This document shows positions 42,631 to 51,842 of a DNA stretch of 64,000 nt, one piece after another. The stretch spans positions 682,001 to 746,000 of the forward strand of contig OZ245061.1 in NCBI GenBank assembly GCA_965224755.1. Direction: 5' to 3'. The position numbers were made by a program, and so were the translations under genes. The first letter of the stretch is position 1; each line of letters starts with the position of its first letter. The DNA comes from Hellea sp965224755. GTDB taxonomy: Bacteria; Pseudomonadota; Alphaproteobacteria; Caulobacterales; Maricaulaceae. The notes beneath the pieces were generated by a model. It ran no database searches. It was not told where the DNA came from and saw only the letters and a program-made list of their open reading frames with translations.

Positions 42631-43817
42631 TATCTTAAAATATCTTTCACGGCCGCGATCACGCGGGCTTGACTTGCGGGCGTAAGCATAGTCGAGCAGG
42701 GAAGCGTGACGATACGGTCATAGACATTCTCGGAAACGGACATGTCTTCCATAGGCGTGTCTTTATAAGGCTTTTGCAGATGTACAGGCTTCCAGAATAT
42801 CCGTGCTTCGATCTTTTGTGCGCGGAGTTGCGCACAAATTTCGGCGGGCCGCAACATGGCGGGATCATCAATAACAAAACCGGAAAACCAACACGTTGAG
42901 CCCCGATCTGCGGGCAAAGGGAAAGGCGAGATGCCGGCAATATCAGCGAAGGCCGCATCATAGTCTTTGCGGATGCGTTGCTTGGCTGCGAGAAATTCGT
43001 CCAGTCGGTCAAGTTGCGCACACCCAACAGCGGCTTCGAGATTGGTCATGCGGTAATTATACCCCACTTCGTCATGATCATAATCCGGCCATACGCGGGC
43101 TGTGCTGGAGACATGTTTTATTCGGTTCAGGACAGCCCGGTCTTCACCAACGACCATTCCGCCACCGCCGCTTGTGATTGTTTTATTGCCGTTGAAACTA
43201 TAGCATGTCAGATCTGCCATGTCGCCAATCGGCTTACCTTTGTAATTTACACCAATCGCGGCAGCAGCATCGGCCACAATCGGCAAGCCATATTCCTCGC
43301 GCAAAGCATGGAGTTCTTCCATATCAGCAGGCGTTCCAAGCGTATATACAGGCATGAAGGCCGCCACGCGTTCGCCCGTGTCAATATGACGGAGCGTGCC
43401 ATCTGCGTCGCGGCGGGTTTTGGTGTCTAACGCCTCGCGTATTTGGGCCGTATCAATCGTCCAACTTTTAGGATTTATATCGAACAACCAAGGCCGCGCA
43501 CCCGCATGGCGAATAGAGTTTGAGCTGGCGATAAAGGTAAAGCTGGGCGAAATGACAAGATCGCCCTCACCTATATTCAGACATCGCAAGGCCATGTGTA
43601 GGGCCATGGTTCCGGCGCCCATGGCGACGCCGCCGCAGCTTTGAAGCGGATTTTCGGGCTTGGAATACGTGCCGGATAGTTTCGCAATACGTTCTTCAAA
43701 TTCGACAACAAAAGCCCCGACGGTTGAGACAAAGGTCGTTTCAATACATTTTTGCAGATTATCACCTTCGGCTTGGGTGATATTGGGAATGGCCAAGGGG
43801 ATGAACGTATCAGGCAT
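42630..43817 (-). CDS. legC: DegT/DnrJ/EryC1 aminotransferase (LegC type)
   Basis: A 395-residue PLP enzyme of the sugar aminotransferase family. The Schiff-base Lys is in YSFNGNKTITSGGGGMVV near 190, with VISPSFTFIASSNSIRHAG near 95 and the phosphate-binding VADAAAAIGVNYKG. In the legionaminate pathway LegC aminates the 4-keto sugar produced by LegB. Substrate is assigned by context. It is 2 bases from the legB stop. Confidence 0.87.
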   Translation of the reverse strand: MPDTFIPLAIPNITQAEGDNLQKCIETTFVSTVGAFVVEFEERIAKLSGTYSKPENPLQSCGGVAMGAGTMALHMALRCLNIGEGDLVISPSFTFIASSNSIRHAGARPWLFDINPKSWTIDTAQIREALDTKTRRDADGTLRHIDTGERVAAFMPVYTLGTPADMEELHALREEYGLPIVADAAAAIGVNYKGKPIGDMADLTCYSFNGNKTITSGGGGMVVGEDRAVLNRIKHVSSTARVWPDYDHDEVGYNYRMTNLEAAVGCAQLDRLDEFLAAKQRIRKDYDAAFADIAGISPFPLPADRGSTCWFSGFVIDDPAMLRPAEICAQLRAQKIEARIFWKPVHLQKPYKDTPMEDMSVSENVYDRIVTLPCSTMLTPASQARVIAAVKDILR

Positions 43818-43819
43818 AG

Positions 43820-45043
43820 CTAAACTCTCTGGTCGAGGTTGAGTTTGCTCTCGATATGACTGTCAAGGAAGTCCGGCTCGACGGAACCGATGATTGCCTT
43901 AATCGCATCTTTGCTATTTGCGGCGTCATCCTCGCCCGTAACGACCTTACTAAGGCGGTTTAGGATGTCGCGCATAGATCCGTGCTGCAGGCCTGCATAG
44001 GGTACAGAGAGCATATTAGGTAAGCCGATTTCTCGCGTGGTTTCGCGCTTACCAACAAATTCTTCATAGGGTTTTTCCCCGGCTGTGTTCGCAGACGTTA
44101 GGAGCAGCGGATATTTGCCTTTGGCTTTACAAGCGGCCACGGAGGTGCAGGCCGTGCGCTCGTCTTCAAAATATTCTGGTTTAAGACCATGATGGGTCAA
44201 GAAGGCTTCGGCGACTTGCTGTAGCGGTATCAAATGTTCCTTCGGGTCAAGCCGGGGAATAGCAATATGGGCATGCGGGGGAATAATCGACGCCAGAGTG
44301 CAAATATGACCGCTTTCCTGAAGGCTTACGAAATAACGGTCAATATTAAGCGGGCAGGCGAGCGGTTCGTTACGGAGGAGTCGGTTTTCGAAACTTTGTA
44401 GCAGCGAACCGTTGGAATAAGCGACATTGGCAAAACGGGCCGTGGTGACTTTTCCGGTGAGTCCGGCATTGCGCGCATTGTCAAAAAGCACATGTTCCAT
44501 TATCCGCTTGGTTGCGCCCATGAAAGAGACGGGATTGGCGGCTTTGTCGGTGGAGACCGAGAAATAATCAGCATCGGGTGATGTTTGTGCAATCCAACGG
44601 CGCAGACGCGCTTGTTTGACGATATTGGTGTCGAGCATTTGTAAAATAGAGAATGTGTCTTTCTCGGAACGCACATGTTTGATCGCTGCAAAGTTCAGAA
44701 TCCGGTCATAAGGCCCTTCTGAGGCCATGAACAATTTTGTTGCCGCAGAGCCATAATCCAGGGGCAGCGTTCTGAAATCATCGACGTTTAACCCTTCTGG
44801 GGATGAGCGTAATTCTCGTACAAGTTCCGCCAGTGCGTTTTCATTCTGGTCAACCACATGCAAAGTTTTGGGGGCATATTTTACGAGTGTGTGAACCGTG
44901 TTGGAGCCAATCGACCCCGCCGCTCCGATGGCCAGGATACGCGCCCCGGTTACTGCCGCGCATATGGCCTTGTCGGCCTCTGCTAGGTCGGCGTGAAATA
45001 GAGACCTGTCACGACCTGTAGCGGTCATTGAAAGAGGCGTCAC
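43820..45043 (-). CDS. legB: NDP-HexNAc 4,6-dehydratase, extended SDR (LegB type)
   Basis: A 407-residue NAD-dependent SDR of the FlaA1/CapD/PseB group. The cofactor motif is ILAIGAAGSIGSNTVHTL near 36. AAIKHVRSEKD and the catalytic STDKA...MGATKR are present, where Met replaces Tyr of YxxxK as usual in this subgroup. LegB makes the 4-keto-6-deoxy sugar from GDP-GlcNAc. The C-terminus (300-407) is longer than in simple PseB. The start is GTG 45043 with AGGAT 7 bases upstream; ATG 45028 is an alternative. Confidence 0.85.
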   Translation of the reverse strand: MTPLSMTATGRDRSLFHADLAEADKAICAAVTGARILAIGAAGSIGSNTVHTLVKYAPKTLHVVDQNENALAELVRELRSSPEGLNVDDFRTLPLDYGSAATKLFMASEGPYDRILNFAAIKHVRSEKDTFSILQMLDTNIVKQARLRRWIAQTSPDADYFSVSTDKAANPVSFMGATKRIMEHVLFDNARNAGLTGKVTTARFANVAYSNGSLLQSFENRLLRNEPLACPLNIDRYFVSLQESGHICTLASIIPPHAHIAIPRLDPKEHLIPLQQVAEAFLTHHGLKPEYFEDERTACTSVAACKAKGKYPLLLTSANTAGEKPYEEFVGKRETTREIGLPNMLSVPYAGLQHGSMRDILNRLSKVVTGEDDAANSKDAIKAIIGSVEPDFLDSHIESKLNLDQRV

Positions 45044-45052
45044 ACTAAGATC

Positions 45053-46126
45053 CTACTCTGCTGTTTTGGTTTCGGTTTTTACCGCAGCACTGAAACGTGC
45101 TTGCGCCGCTTCATATTCCCGCAGATTGCCAATGTCTATCCAAGTGTCGCGCATAACATGCACGGCGCAAGGAATTTGTTTTTCGGATATGTCAGAAAAA
45201 AGTGTAGGCATATCATAAAATTCATTATTCGGAATATTTTCTAGCGCATCTTTTGACAAGCAATAAATTCCGGCATTGATGTGATGCACTAATGTTGGCT
45301 TTTCTTGGACATCCAGATAAGTATTCCCGTGAAATTTAACAACGCCAAAGGGGATGGCTGTCATATATTCCCGCACGCACATTGTTGCCGCTGCGCCGGC
45401 CTCAATATGATTGCTCACAACTTCATCAAAATCTATTTCTGTGATAAGGTCCCCATTCATGACGAGAAAAGGAAAACCCATGTTTTGGGGTAATAAGTCC
45501 AGTGCGCCGCCGGTTCCAAGGCGCGTATTCTCACGCAAATAGGTAATCTCGACACCCCAGTTTTTTCCGGTACCAAAATAATCTTCAATCATATGACCAA
45601 GATAATTAATCGAGATGTAAAAGCGTTTATAGCCTTGATCGCGGAACCGTGTGATGATGTGTTCCAAAATCGGTTTCCCCGCTAAGGGCAGAAGGGGTTT
45701 AGGACAGTCGCGGGTTAAAGGCATTAGGCGCCGACCCAGACCTCCCGCCATCAGCACAATAGGCACTTTCAGATCATCGGACTTTGGCTTTGATGTTCCG
45801 TCATATAATCCCTTAAGTCGGCCTTGGTCATCGATAATTGGAATGTAGCGCACATTGCGCTCACGGATCAGTGATTTGAGTTTGCCGGCATTGAGGTCCT
45901 CATGCACTGTAACAGGGTTGCGGTTGGCAATATCCAGCGCAAAGCCGTCTATATTGCCAGATTTCAACATTGCACGGCGAAAATCCCCATCGGTACAGGT
46001 TCCGACCAAGTGATTATCTTTATCCGTAACCAATATAATTTTAATGCTCGAAGCATTTAGCCGCTCTAAAGCGTCTCGGAGGGTCGTCGTGGCTTTGACT
46101 TGAATATCTTTTGTGTCAACAATCAT
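45053..46126 (-). CDS. ptmE: CBS-domain sugar nucleotidyltransferase (PtmE-like)
   Basis: A 357-residue fusion: two CBS domains (residues 1-120, e.g. IILVTDKDNHLVGTCTDGD) followed by a nucleotidyltransferase (125-340) with the signature MAGGLGRRLMPLTRDCPKPL and the Asp pair NGDLITEIDFDEV. This architecture is that of Campylobacter PtmE, which makes the GDP-amino sugar that feeds legionaminic acid synthesis. The CBS pair may sense a nucleotide. First gene of the minus operon; divergent from legI with 128 bases between, which must hold both promoters. Confidence 0.86.
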   Translation of the reverse strand: MIVDTKDIQVKATTTLRDALERLNASSIKIILVTDKDNHLVGTCTDGDFRRAMLKSGNIDGFALDIANRNPVTVHEDLNAGKLKSLIRERNVRYIPIIDDQGRLKGLYDGTSKPKSDDLKVPIVLMAGGLGRRLMPLTRDCPKPLLPLAGKPILEHIITRFRDQGYKRFYISINYLGHMIEDYFGTGKNWGVEITYLRENTRLGTGGALDLLPQNMGFPFLVMNGDLITEIDFDEVVSNHIEAGAAATMCVREYMTAIPFGVVKFHGNTYLDVQEKPTLVHHINAGIYCLSKDALENIPNNEFYDMPTLFSDISEKQIPCAVHVMRDTWIDIGNLREYEAAQARFSAAVKTETKTAE

Positions 46127-46254
46127 TTTTTATCCATGCGCCACCTAATCCATGCCCCGCTTTTGCGCCGTGTCACATATAGGCTTGCAAAAATCAACTT
46201 GAATGTTCAAGAGGGCGATACGGGTTTTATTGAAATTTGAGATATTGAAATAAT

Positions 46255-47298
46255 ATGACAAATGCTTTCGCAGATTGGTTTAATGGCCAGCAGGGCTGTA
46301 TTGTAATTGGCGAAATAGGTGTCAATCATAACGGATCTCTTGATGTGGCCAAGCAAATGATTGATGTCGCGGTCAGTGCCGGCGCGGATGCGGTGAAGTT
46401 CCAGACATTTTCGGCTGAAAAACTCGCGACGTCTACGGCTGAAAAGGCCGCTTACCAGAAAGCTAATGACGGTGAGGCGGGGAACCAGATTGAGATGCTG
46501 CGGCGACTGGAACTCTCCAAATCCGATCTTAAAGCCTGCCAGCAATATTGCGCCAAGAGCGGAATTATTTTCCTCTCCACCCCTTTTGACGAAGAGGCTG
46601 CCGATTTGCTCGAAGAGATCGGCATTCAGGGTTATAAAGTCTCCTCCGGTGATTTGACTAATCTACCATTGCTGGCGCATATGGCGGCGAAGGGCAAGCC
46701 GATGATTATTTCTACGGGCATGGCCAATATGAGCGAGACCGAAGAAGCGGTGACGACGATACGCGAAAACGGCAATCCGCCGCTTGCGATTCTGCATTGT
46801 GTCAGCAATTATCCGGCTGATCCAAAAGAGGCTAACCTGCGCGCTATGGACACTCTATTTGCTGCTTTTAACGTACCTATCGGATGGTCAGACCATACGT
46901 TGGGCGATGCCGTAGCCTTGGCCGCCATAGCGCGAGGGGCGCGAATATTGGAAAAGCATTATACGCTGGATGTGACGATGCCCGGCCCCGACCATAAAGC
47001 CTCACTGGAACCCGCCGAATTTGCAGATCTTATCCGTAAATTACGAGATGTTGAAGCGGCGCTGGGAGACGGCATCAAGCGCCCGCAGCCTTCAGAATTT
47101 GACACGGCCAAAGTTGCGCGCCGTTCCATTGTTTCTGCCTGCGATATTCCTGCCGGCACGGTCATCAGCGAAGACCACCTCATCTGCAAACGTCCGGGTA
47201 CGGGCCTTGCGCCGCGTATGATCCCCCAAATTGTCGGGCGCAAAGCAAAAATCTATATTGCTGCGGACCATGTCATCAAGATGGAATATCTGGGATAA
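46255..47298 (+). CDS. legI: Nonulosonate synthase (LegI/NeuB type)
   Basis: A 347-residue NeuB-family enzyme condensing phosphoenolpyruvate with a six-carbon amino sugar to a nine-carbon acid. The TIM barrel starts GEIGVNHNGSLDVAKQMID and has AVKFQTF. The SAF antifreeze-like domain is at the C-terminus (about 285-347, SIVSACDIPAGTVISEDHL). Within NeuB/LegI/PseI the choice of LegI follows from the neighbours. It starts a three-gene operon with legG after 2 bases. Confidence 0.9.
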   Translation: MTNAFADWFNGQQGCIVIGEIGVNHNGSLDVAKQMIDVAVSAGADAVKFQTFSAEKLATSTAEKAAYQKANDGEAGNQIEMLRRLELSKSDLKACQQYCAKSGIIFLSTPFDEEAADLLEEIGIQGYKVSSGDLTNLPLLAHMAAKGKPMIISTGMANMSETEEAVTTIRENGNPPLAILHCVSNYPADPKEANLRAMDTLFAAFNVPIGWSDHTLGDAVALAAIARGARILEKHYTLDVTMPGPDHKASLEPAEFADLIRKLRDVEAALGDGIKRPQPSEFDTAKVARRSIVSACDIPAGTVISEDHLICKRPGTGLAPRMIPQIVGRKAKIYIAADHVIKMEYLG

Positions 47299-47300
47299 TC

Positions 47301-48485
47301 ATGAAGGCCTCGATAAAATCCAAATGGGATGTCGTTGTTTTGACCACAAGCCGCGCGGATTTTTCAATTTATCAATCCGTTTTGCGGGAGTTGGACGCTC
47401 ACCCGGATATAGCGCCGACGCTCCTCGTTACGGGCATGCACATGTCTGAGGATTTTGGCTACACGTTCAAACATGTCCAAAGCAGCGGCTGGCCGATTGC
47501 TGCGAGCTTTGAATGTTTGGCTGAAGGTGATAACGCCGCTGACATTGGTAAAAGCATGGGGCAGGCCACCATCGGCGCGGCCAAGGCGCTGGCGATGATA
47601 GAGGCCGATATGCTCCTCGTGTTGGGCGACCGTTTTGAGATGGCAGCGGCAGCTCTTGCCGCGGTACCGCGCGGCTTGCCGATTTGCCATCTTCACGGCG
47701 GCGAAGAAACCGAAGGCGCGATGGATAATGTGCTGCGCCATATGCTCACAAAACTTTCACATTTGCATTGCTGTGCTACGGAGTTGGCCGCCCGGCGTGT
47801 TCGCCAAATGGGCGAAACTTCGGCCCATGTTTTTGTGACAGGCGCGCCTGCGCTGGATAATATTGCCACTTTGCCGCGCCTCTCGCGGGCAGAACTGGCC
47901 AAAGAATTCGGCCTCCCCGAAGCGGATGATTTTGCCCTGATAACTTATCATCCCGTGACGCTTGATCTGGACGCCACTGCGCGCGAGATTGAGGCGCTAT
48001 TCTCGGCGATCAAAGATATGGGTCTGCGCGGCGTTTTCACGGCGGCAAACGCGGATACGGCCGGCCGGGCGCTAAATGCGAAGATCAAAGAATTTACCGC
48101 TAATACTGAGGGACAAATCTTGATTGGTCATATGGGCGCAAAAGGGTATTACTCGGCTATGGAACATGCGGTGATGATGATCGGAAACTCTTCAAGCGGA
48201 ATTTTAGAGGCGGCCAGTTTTGGCTTGCCTGTGATCAATATTGGCGATCGTCAAAAGGGCCGGGAAATATCGGCAAATGTTCTGGCAGTGCCCGGAGAGC
48301 CTGCGGCGCTGAAAGCCGCTATCAAAACCGCGACATCCGCTGATTTTCGGGCCCTATGTGCCAAAGGCGCCAATATTTACGGTGATGGGCAGGCGGCGCC
48401 TAAAATTGTTGCCGCTATCGCCGATTTTCTCGATAGCAAATCAGGCCCGCGCAAAGCTTTCCGCTTGATAGGCGGCGCGTCATGA
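47301..48485 (+). CDS. legG: Hydrolysing NDP-sugar 2-epimerase (LegG/NeuC type)
   Basis: A 394-residue GT-B-fold enzyme that releases NDP and inverts C2 to give the free N-acetylated sugar used by LegI. The NeuC-type signature HLHGGEETEGAMDNVLRHM near 135 and IGNSSSGILEAASFGLPVINIG near 300 are intact. ATG 47301. It overlaps legH by 4 bases. Confidence 0.9.
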   Translation: MKASIKSKWDVVVLTTSRADFSIYQSVLRELDAHPDIAPTLLVTGMHMSEDFGYTFKHVQSSGWPIAASFECLAEGDNAADIGKSMGQATIGAAKALAMIEADMLLVLGDRFEMAAAALAAVPRGLPICHLHGGEETEGAMDNVLRHMLTKLSHLHCCATELAARRVRQMGETSAHVFVTGAPALDNIATLPRLSRAELAKEFGLPEADDFALITYHPVTLDLDATAREIEALFSAIKDMGLRGVFTAANADTAGRALNAKIKEFTANTEGQILIGHMGAKGYYSAMEHAVMMIGNSSSGILEAASFGLPVINIGDRQKGREISANVLAVPGEPAALKAAIKTATSADFRALCAKGANIYGDGQAAPKIVAAIADFLDSKSGPRKAFRLIGGAS

Positions 48486-49108
48486 GCGGTATCGCGATTA
48501 TAGGCGCGGGCGGACATGGCCGCGTTGTTGCCTCCGTCTTGCAGGCCGCAGACCTTGATATTGCGGGGTTTATTGATAGCGGCGTCAAAGGCAATCTGCC
48601 CTATCCCGTTTTGGGGACGGATGCGGATATAGCCTCCCTGATATCTAAGGGTAGGATCGATCAGTTCATTATCGGTCTTGGCTCTGTTAAAAGCGGCGCG
48701 TCTGTGCGGGTTCGCCTGTTTAGTGATATGATAAAGGCGGGATTAAAACCGGTCACGGCTGTGCACCCGACGGCGAGTCTCGCATCCGACATAGAGCTTG
48801 GCGCGGGCACGGTCATTATGGCCGGAGCCATACTCAATACCGGCGTACAAATAGGGAAAAACTGCATCATCAATACTGGCGCGATCATTGATCATGACGG
48901 GAAGATTGGCGATCATGTCCATATATCGGCGGGCGCAACCCTTTCCGGAAATGTCCGGATTGGTGATTATGCTTTGGTCGGCGCGGGCAGCACGATCCGC
49001 CAAAATATAAACATCGGTGAGGATGTGACATTGGGGGCAGGGTCTGTGGTCGTGTTCGATATTCCTGCGGGCGCAGTAGCGTTCGGCAACCCCGCCCGTG
49101 TTCGTTAA
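48482..49108 (+). CDS. legH: NeuD/PglD-type sugar N-acetyltransferase (LegH)
   Basis: A 208-residue left-handed beta-helix acetyltransferase. The N-terminal Rossmann-like part IIGAGGHGRVVASVL binds the sugar. Hexapeptide repeats run from about 95 to 205, with the catalytic His of the family in AIIDHDGKIGDHVHIS. LegH N-acetylates the 4-amino sugar. It completes the expected set LegB-C-H-G-I-F. It overlaps the end of the convergent 770-residue gene by 4 bases. Confidence 0.85.
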   Translation: MSGIAIIGAGGHGRVVASVLQAADLDIAGFIDSGVKGNLPYPVLGTDADIASLISKGRIDQFIIGLGSVKSGASVRVRLFSDMIKAGLKPVTAVHPTASLASDIELGAGTVIMAGAILNTGVQIGKNCIINTGAIIDHDGKIGDHVHISAGATLSGNVRIGDYALVGAGSTIRQNINIGEDVTLGAGSVVVFDIPAGAVAFGNPARVR

Positions 49109-51417
49109 AAGCGAAAAATATCCGTCGTCAACCGCGCCAATCTTTCCAGCGATTCCGGCGCTGCCATATGCGGATTTCTTGCCAAGTAAGGCTCCGGCGG
49201 CTGGGCTGGGCCTGAGGCGGGTTTGCCATCAATAAGCTGATCAAGCTTTGCCTCAATATCTGCAAGTGTTTTTGCCTGAACGGCGAGGCCCATATCTGCC
49301 AAACTCAGGGCCGGGGTGGGGGCCGATGTAGGTAGGGTGATGACCGGAATGTTAAAAGCAGGGGCCATCAGGCAAATATTTGAAAAATAGCTGACAAGTA
49401 TATCTGTCGTTGCGATAATTTTCCAAAACGGCGTCTTATGGAGCAGGGTAAACTGTCCTGCCGATCCTAATATGTGTTCACTCTGTGCCGCCAAGCTATT
49501 TTTCAGCGCCGCGCTTTGGGCAGGGTGCAACTTGATACAGAGATGGATTTCAGGGCGTTGTTTCGCGTAATGTGCAAGCTTATTGGCAGCGGCTAGAATT
49601 TCACTATCGGGCAGGGGTTGGCAGCCAAATGTCAGGATTTTCCGGTTCTGTGCCTGATATAACTCGTCCTTTAGACTAGCTCTGTCAGCGGCTTTCGCTT
49701 TGACAATAGCCTCGTCCAGCAGGATCGCCCCGACCGGAGTTACTGTGTTTGGGTCAAGTCCCCATTTTTCGGTGTAAAGATTGCGGGCAAAGCTATCAAT
49801 CACTGAACAGTAATCCGCGGCGGGGACTTTGTAGCGCGACATTTCAGACACGAAGAGGATTTGCACATCGAGCGTTGGTAGCCCTGCGGTTTGGAACGCG
49901 CGTGCGGCGCAGCGGATCGGGGCATGTCGGCCCGGAATCATTATCAGTCCTGCCTTAGTGATGCCGCGCAATCGCCGCTCTGTTTCCTTGTATAAAACCA
50001 CATTTCCGATGATATATTGCATCGCTTCTTCGAGGGAGTCGGTGAGGAGTGTTGCCATATCATCGGCGCGGAACTGTCCAAGCTTACGGCTGGCTAAAAG
50101 CGTCTTTAATCCTAGGCTGAGGGCGTGTGAAAATACGCCGCGTCCGCGATACCATTGCGGATCACCGGGTTTAAAAAAATAGGCCATGTTAAAGATTTGG
50201 CGATTTTCTTGGCTTGGCTCGGCAAAATCGATCACCGTGACAGGCGCGATTTGCTCTATGCGCGCCTGAATAAGCCCAAGCGCTTTTTTATAGCTATTGT
50301 GGCGGCTATTGGCGGCGATGATGATCTGCGGCTCACCGCTATCGTCTATTTTGGGTAGGCGGGCCTCGGTGTGATAGTTAAGCTGGCGGAAAAACCGCCT
50401 TAACTCAGTGCGGGTAAAGGCGGGTGAGGGAGCTTCGAGGCCATCCTCAGCTTGATGATGCGAAAGACTATCGGTCAGAACAAAAACGGGCCTGCTCTGC
50501 TCTTGCGCCACTATTTTTGCCGCCGGGTTGTCCTTGGTATTAACATAGAGCGGCAGATCGGGCGGGCAGTTTTGGATATAAGTGAGGGCCGCATGAAGCT
50601 GTTGCACGGGACGGTAAAGCTTATCAGAGATATCGAGCGTTATTTCCGCCTCAATGACAGGCGGCACGAAACGGCGGATGGAAGGTGTTTTAAGCGCCAG
50701 CGCCAATAGCGCCTGTCCAAGATTATCGCAAAAATCCGATACGGTTTGGTCATTGTTGGAATAAGGCGCGCCAAAGTGATCGCGCGGGTCGAGGAGGGTC
50801 AGAACTGTATCGGGGCTGAGCTTGGCCGTAAGCTCTGCGCGAATAGCTTCGGTGTTTTCCGGTTCAGGGTTGAGGACGATGATTTCGGAAAACCGCTTAA
50901 ATATCTCGATATCTGTTCCGTCCATCCCGTCCGGCGAGAGGCATAAGATCGCTTTTGACGCTTGCGGCGCTTCGGGTTTTGCGTTCACAGAAAATTGCCG
51001 CCCGTCATAATGCAAGGTTTTATAGCTTTTGCGGCGCGGTATGTGGCGGCTGTCTATGGCCCGTTCGCGAACCATACGAGCCTCTAAGCGCTGAAGCATG
51101 CGCTCATAATGCGGCTTTGCGCTGCCGGGTTTATATTTTGCGCGAGCGGCTTTCAGAAAGGCCGTGCCCCGTTCGTCCGAGCGCAAGGCATCGGTTAATC
51201 TTCGGGCGGAAATATCAAGGCTGAAACAATCGGAAAAGCGTTCAAATAAGGCGAGTTTTTGCGGCATAGATATGGACCGGTTTATAAAGAGTGTCAGCAA
51301 CGCGTTTGCGTAGCGGGACGCGAGTCGTGCGCGGTCATTCATATAAAGCGGCAGACGGCGGCGCAGTGAAAATGCCGCTCCAAGCCCCCAATAGCGGATA
51401 TAGTGAAAAAGACTCAT
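49105..51417 (-). CDS. Large GT-B-like protein, candidate nonulosonyl transferase
   Basis: A 770-residue cytosolic protein with no clear full-length family. The C-terminal half (about 400-740) looks like a GT-B glycosyltransferase of the capsule/CDP-glycerol transferase type. KILTFGCQPLPDSE opens the second Rossmann domain, LCIKLHPAQ gives the HP motif and IATTDILVSYFSN corresponds to the serine motif. HP and SS motifs also mark bacterial sialyltransferases. The N-terminal 400 residues include a basic helical start and a segment NPAAKIVAQEQSRPVFVLTDSL. It is convergent to legH and next to the whole nonulosonate cluster, so it may transfer legionaminate; that is inference. Confidence 0.6.
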   Translation of the reverse strand: MSLFHYIRYWGLGAAFSLRRRLPLYMNDRARLASRYANALLTLFINRSISMPQKLALFERFSDCFSLDISARRLTDALRSDERGTAFLKAARAKYKPGSAKPHYERMLQRLEARMVRERAIDSRHIPRRKSYKTLHYDGRQFSVNAKPEAPQASKAILCLSPDGMDGTDIEIFKRFSEIIVLNPEPENTEAIRAELTAKLSPDTVLTLLDPRDHFGAPYSNNDQTVSDFCDNLGQALLALALKTPSIRRFVPPVIEAEITLDISDKLYRPVQQLHAALTYIQNCPPDLPLYVNTKDNPAAKIVAQEQSRPVFVLTDSLSHHQAEDGLEAPSPAFTRTELRRFFRQLNYHTEARLPKIDDSGEPQIIIAANSRHNSYKKALGLIQARIEQIAPVTVIDFAEPSQENRQIFNMAYFFKPGDPQWYRGRGVFSHALSLGLKTLLASRKLGQFRADDMATLLTDSLEEAMQYIIGNVVLYKETERRLRGITKAGLIMIPGRHAPIRCAARAFQTAGLPTLDVQILFVSEMSRYKVPAADYCSVIDSFARNLYTEKWGLDPNTVTPVGAILLDEAIVKAKAADRASLKDELYQAQNRKILTFGCQPLPDSEILAAANKLAHYAKQRPEIHLCIKLHPAQSAALKNSLAAQSEHILGSAGQFTLLHKTPFWKIIATTDILVSYFSNICLMAPAFNIPVITLPTSAPTPALSLADMGLAVQAKTLADIEAKLDQLIDGKPASGPAQPPEPYLARNPHMAAPESLERLARLTTDIFRF

Positions 51418-51842
51418 CTTGCTCTATCTGGCAGAATTTCTGCGATGGGTCTAATTTATCTTAACAGATTTAACCTGGCTTCAATAGGGTGCAGGAGGGG
51501 AGCAGGGCGCGCTTATCGCTTTAGTAGCATGGTTAATAATTGGCTTAATGCGTAGTTTTCAAGGGCTTAAGTGGGGGCGGTCTCGGAAGTTTTGAATAAA
51601 ACCCCCACTTTTACGGCCTTAAGCCCTTGAAATGAATCGTGATTTTTTAGCCACAGTTTACAAATTTAATATTTTAATGGCTTTACTCGATAGAACTATA
51701 TGTTAATTAAGAATTAAGGACTTGTAAGATGGTGCGGGGGCGTGGGCGTTAAAATAACTTTCAACCCAGCGGCGTTTAAGTCTTTTTTAGAAATGTGGGA
51801 TTGTCCCGCTGGACAAATTAGGAACATATAATGGAGGGCTTA
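51418..51842. other. Intergenic and leader of the adhesin gene
   Basis: About 425 bases with the divergent promoters for the GT-B-like gene and the adhesin, an AT-rich stretch (51640-51720) and one long dyad (see 51557-51632). No open frame of note. The adhesin ribosome site GGAGGG is at 51833-51838. Confidence 0.5.
51557..51632. repeat. Long dyad with 15-base perfect arms
   Basis: TTTCAAGGGCTTAAG (51557-51571) pairs perfectly with CTTAAGCCCTTGAAA (51618-51632). Inside, GTGGGGG (from 51571) can pair with CCCCCAC (51602-51608). It could fold as a long RNA hairpin or serve as a DNA cruciform. No T-run follows. Confidence 0.75.
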
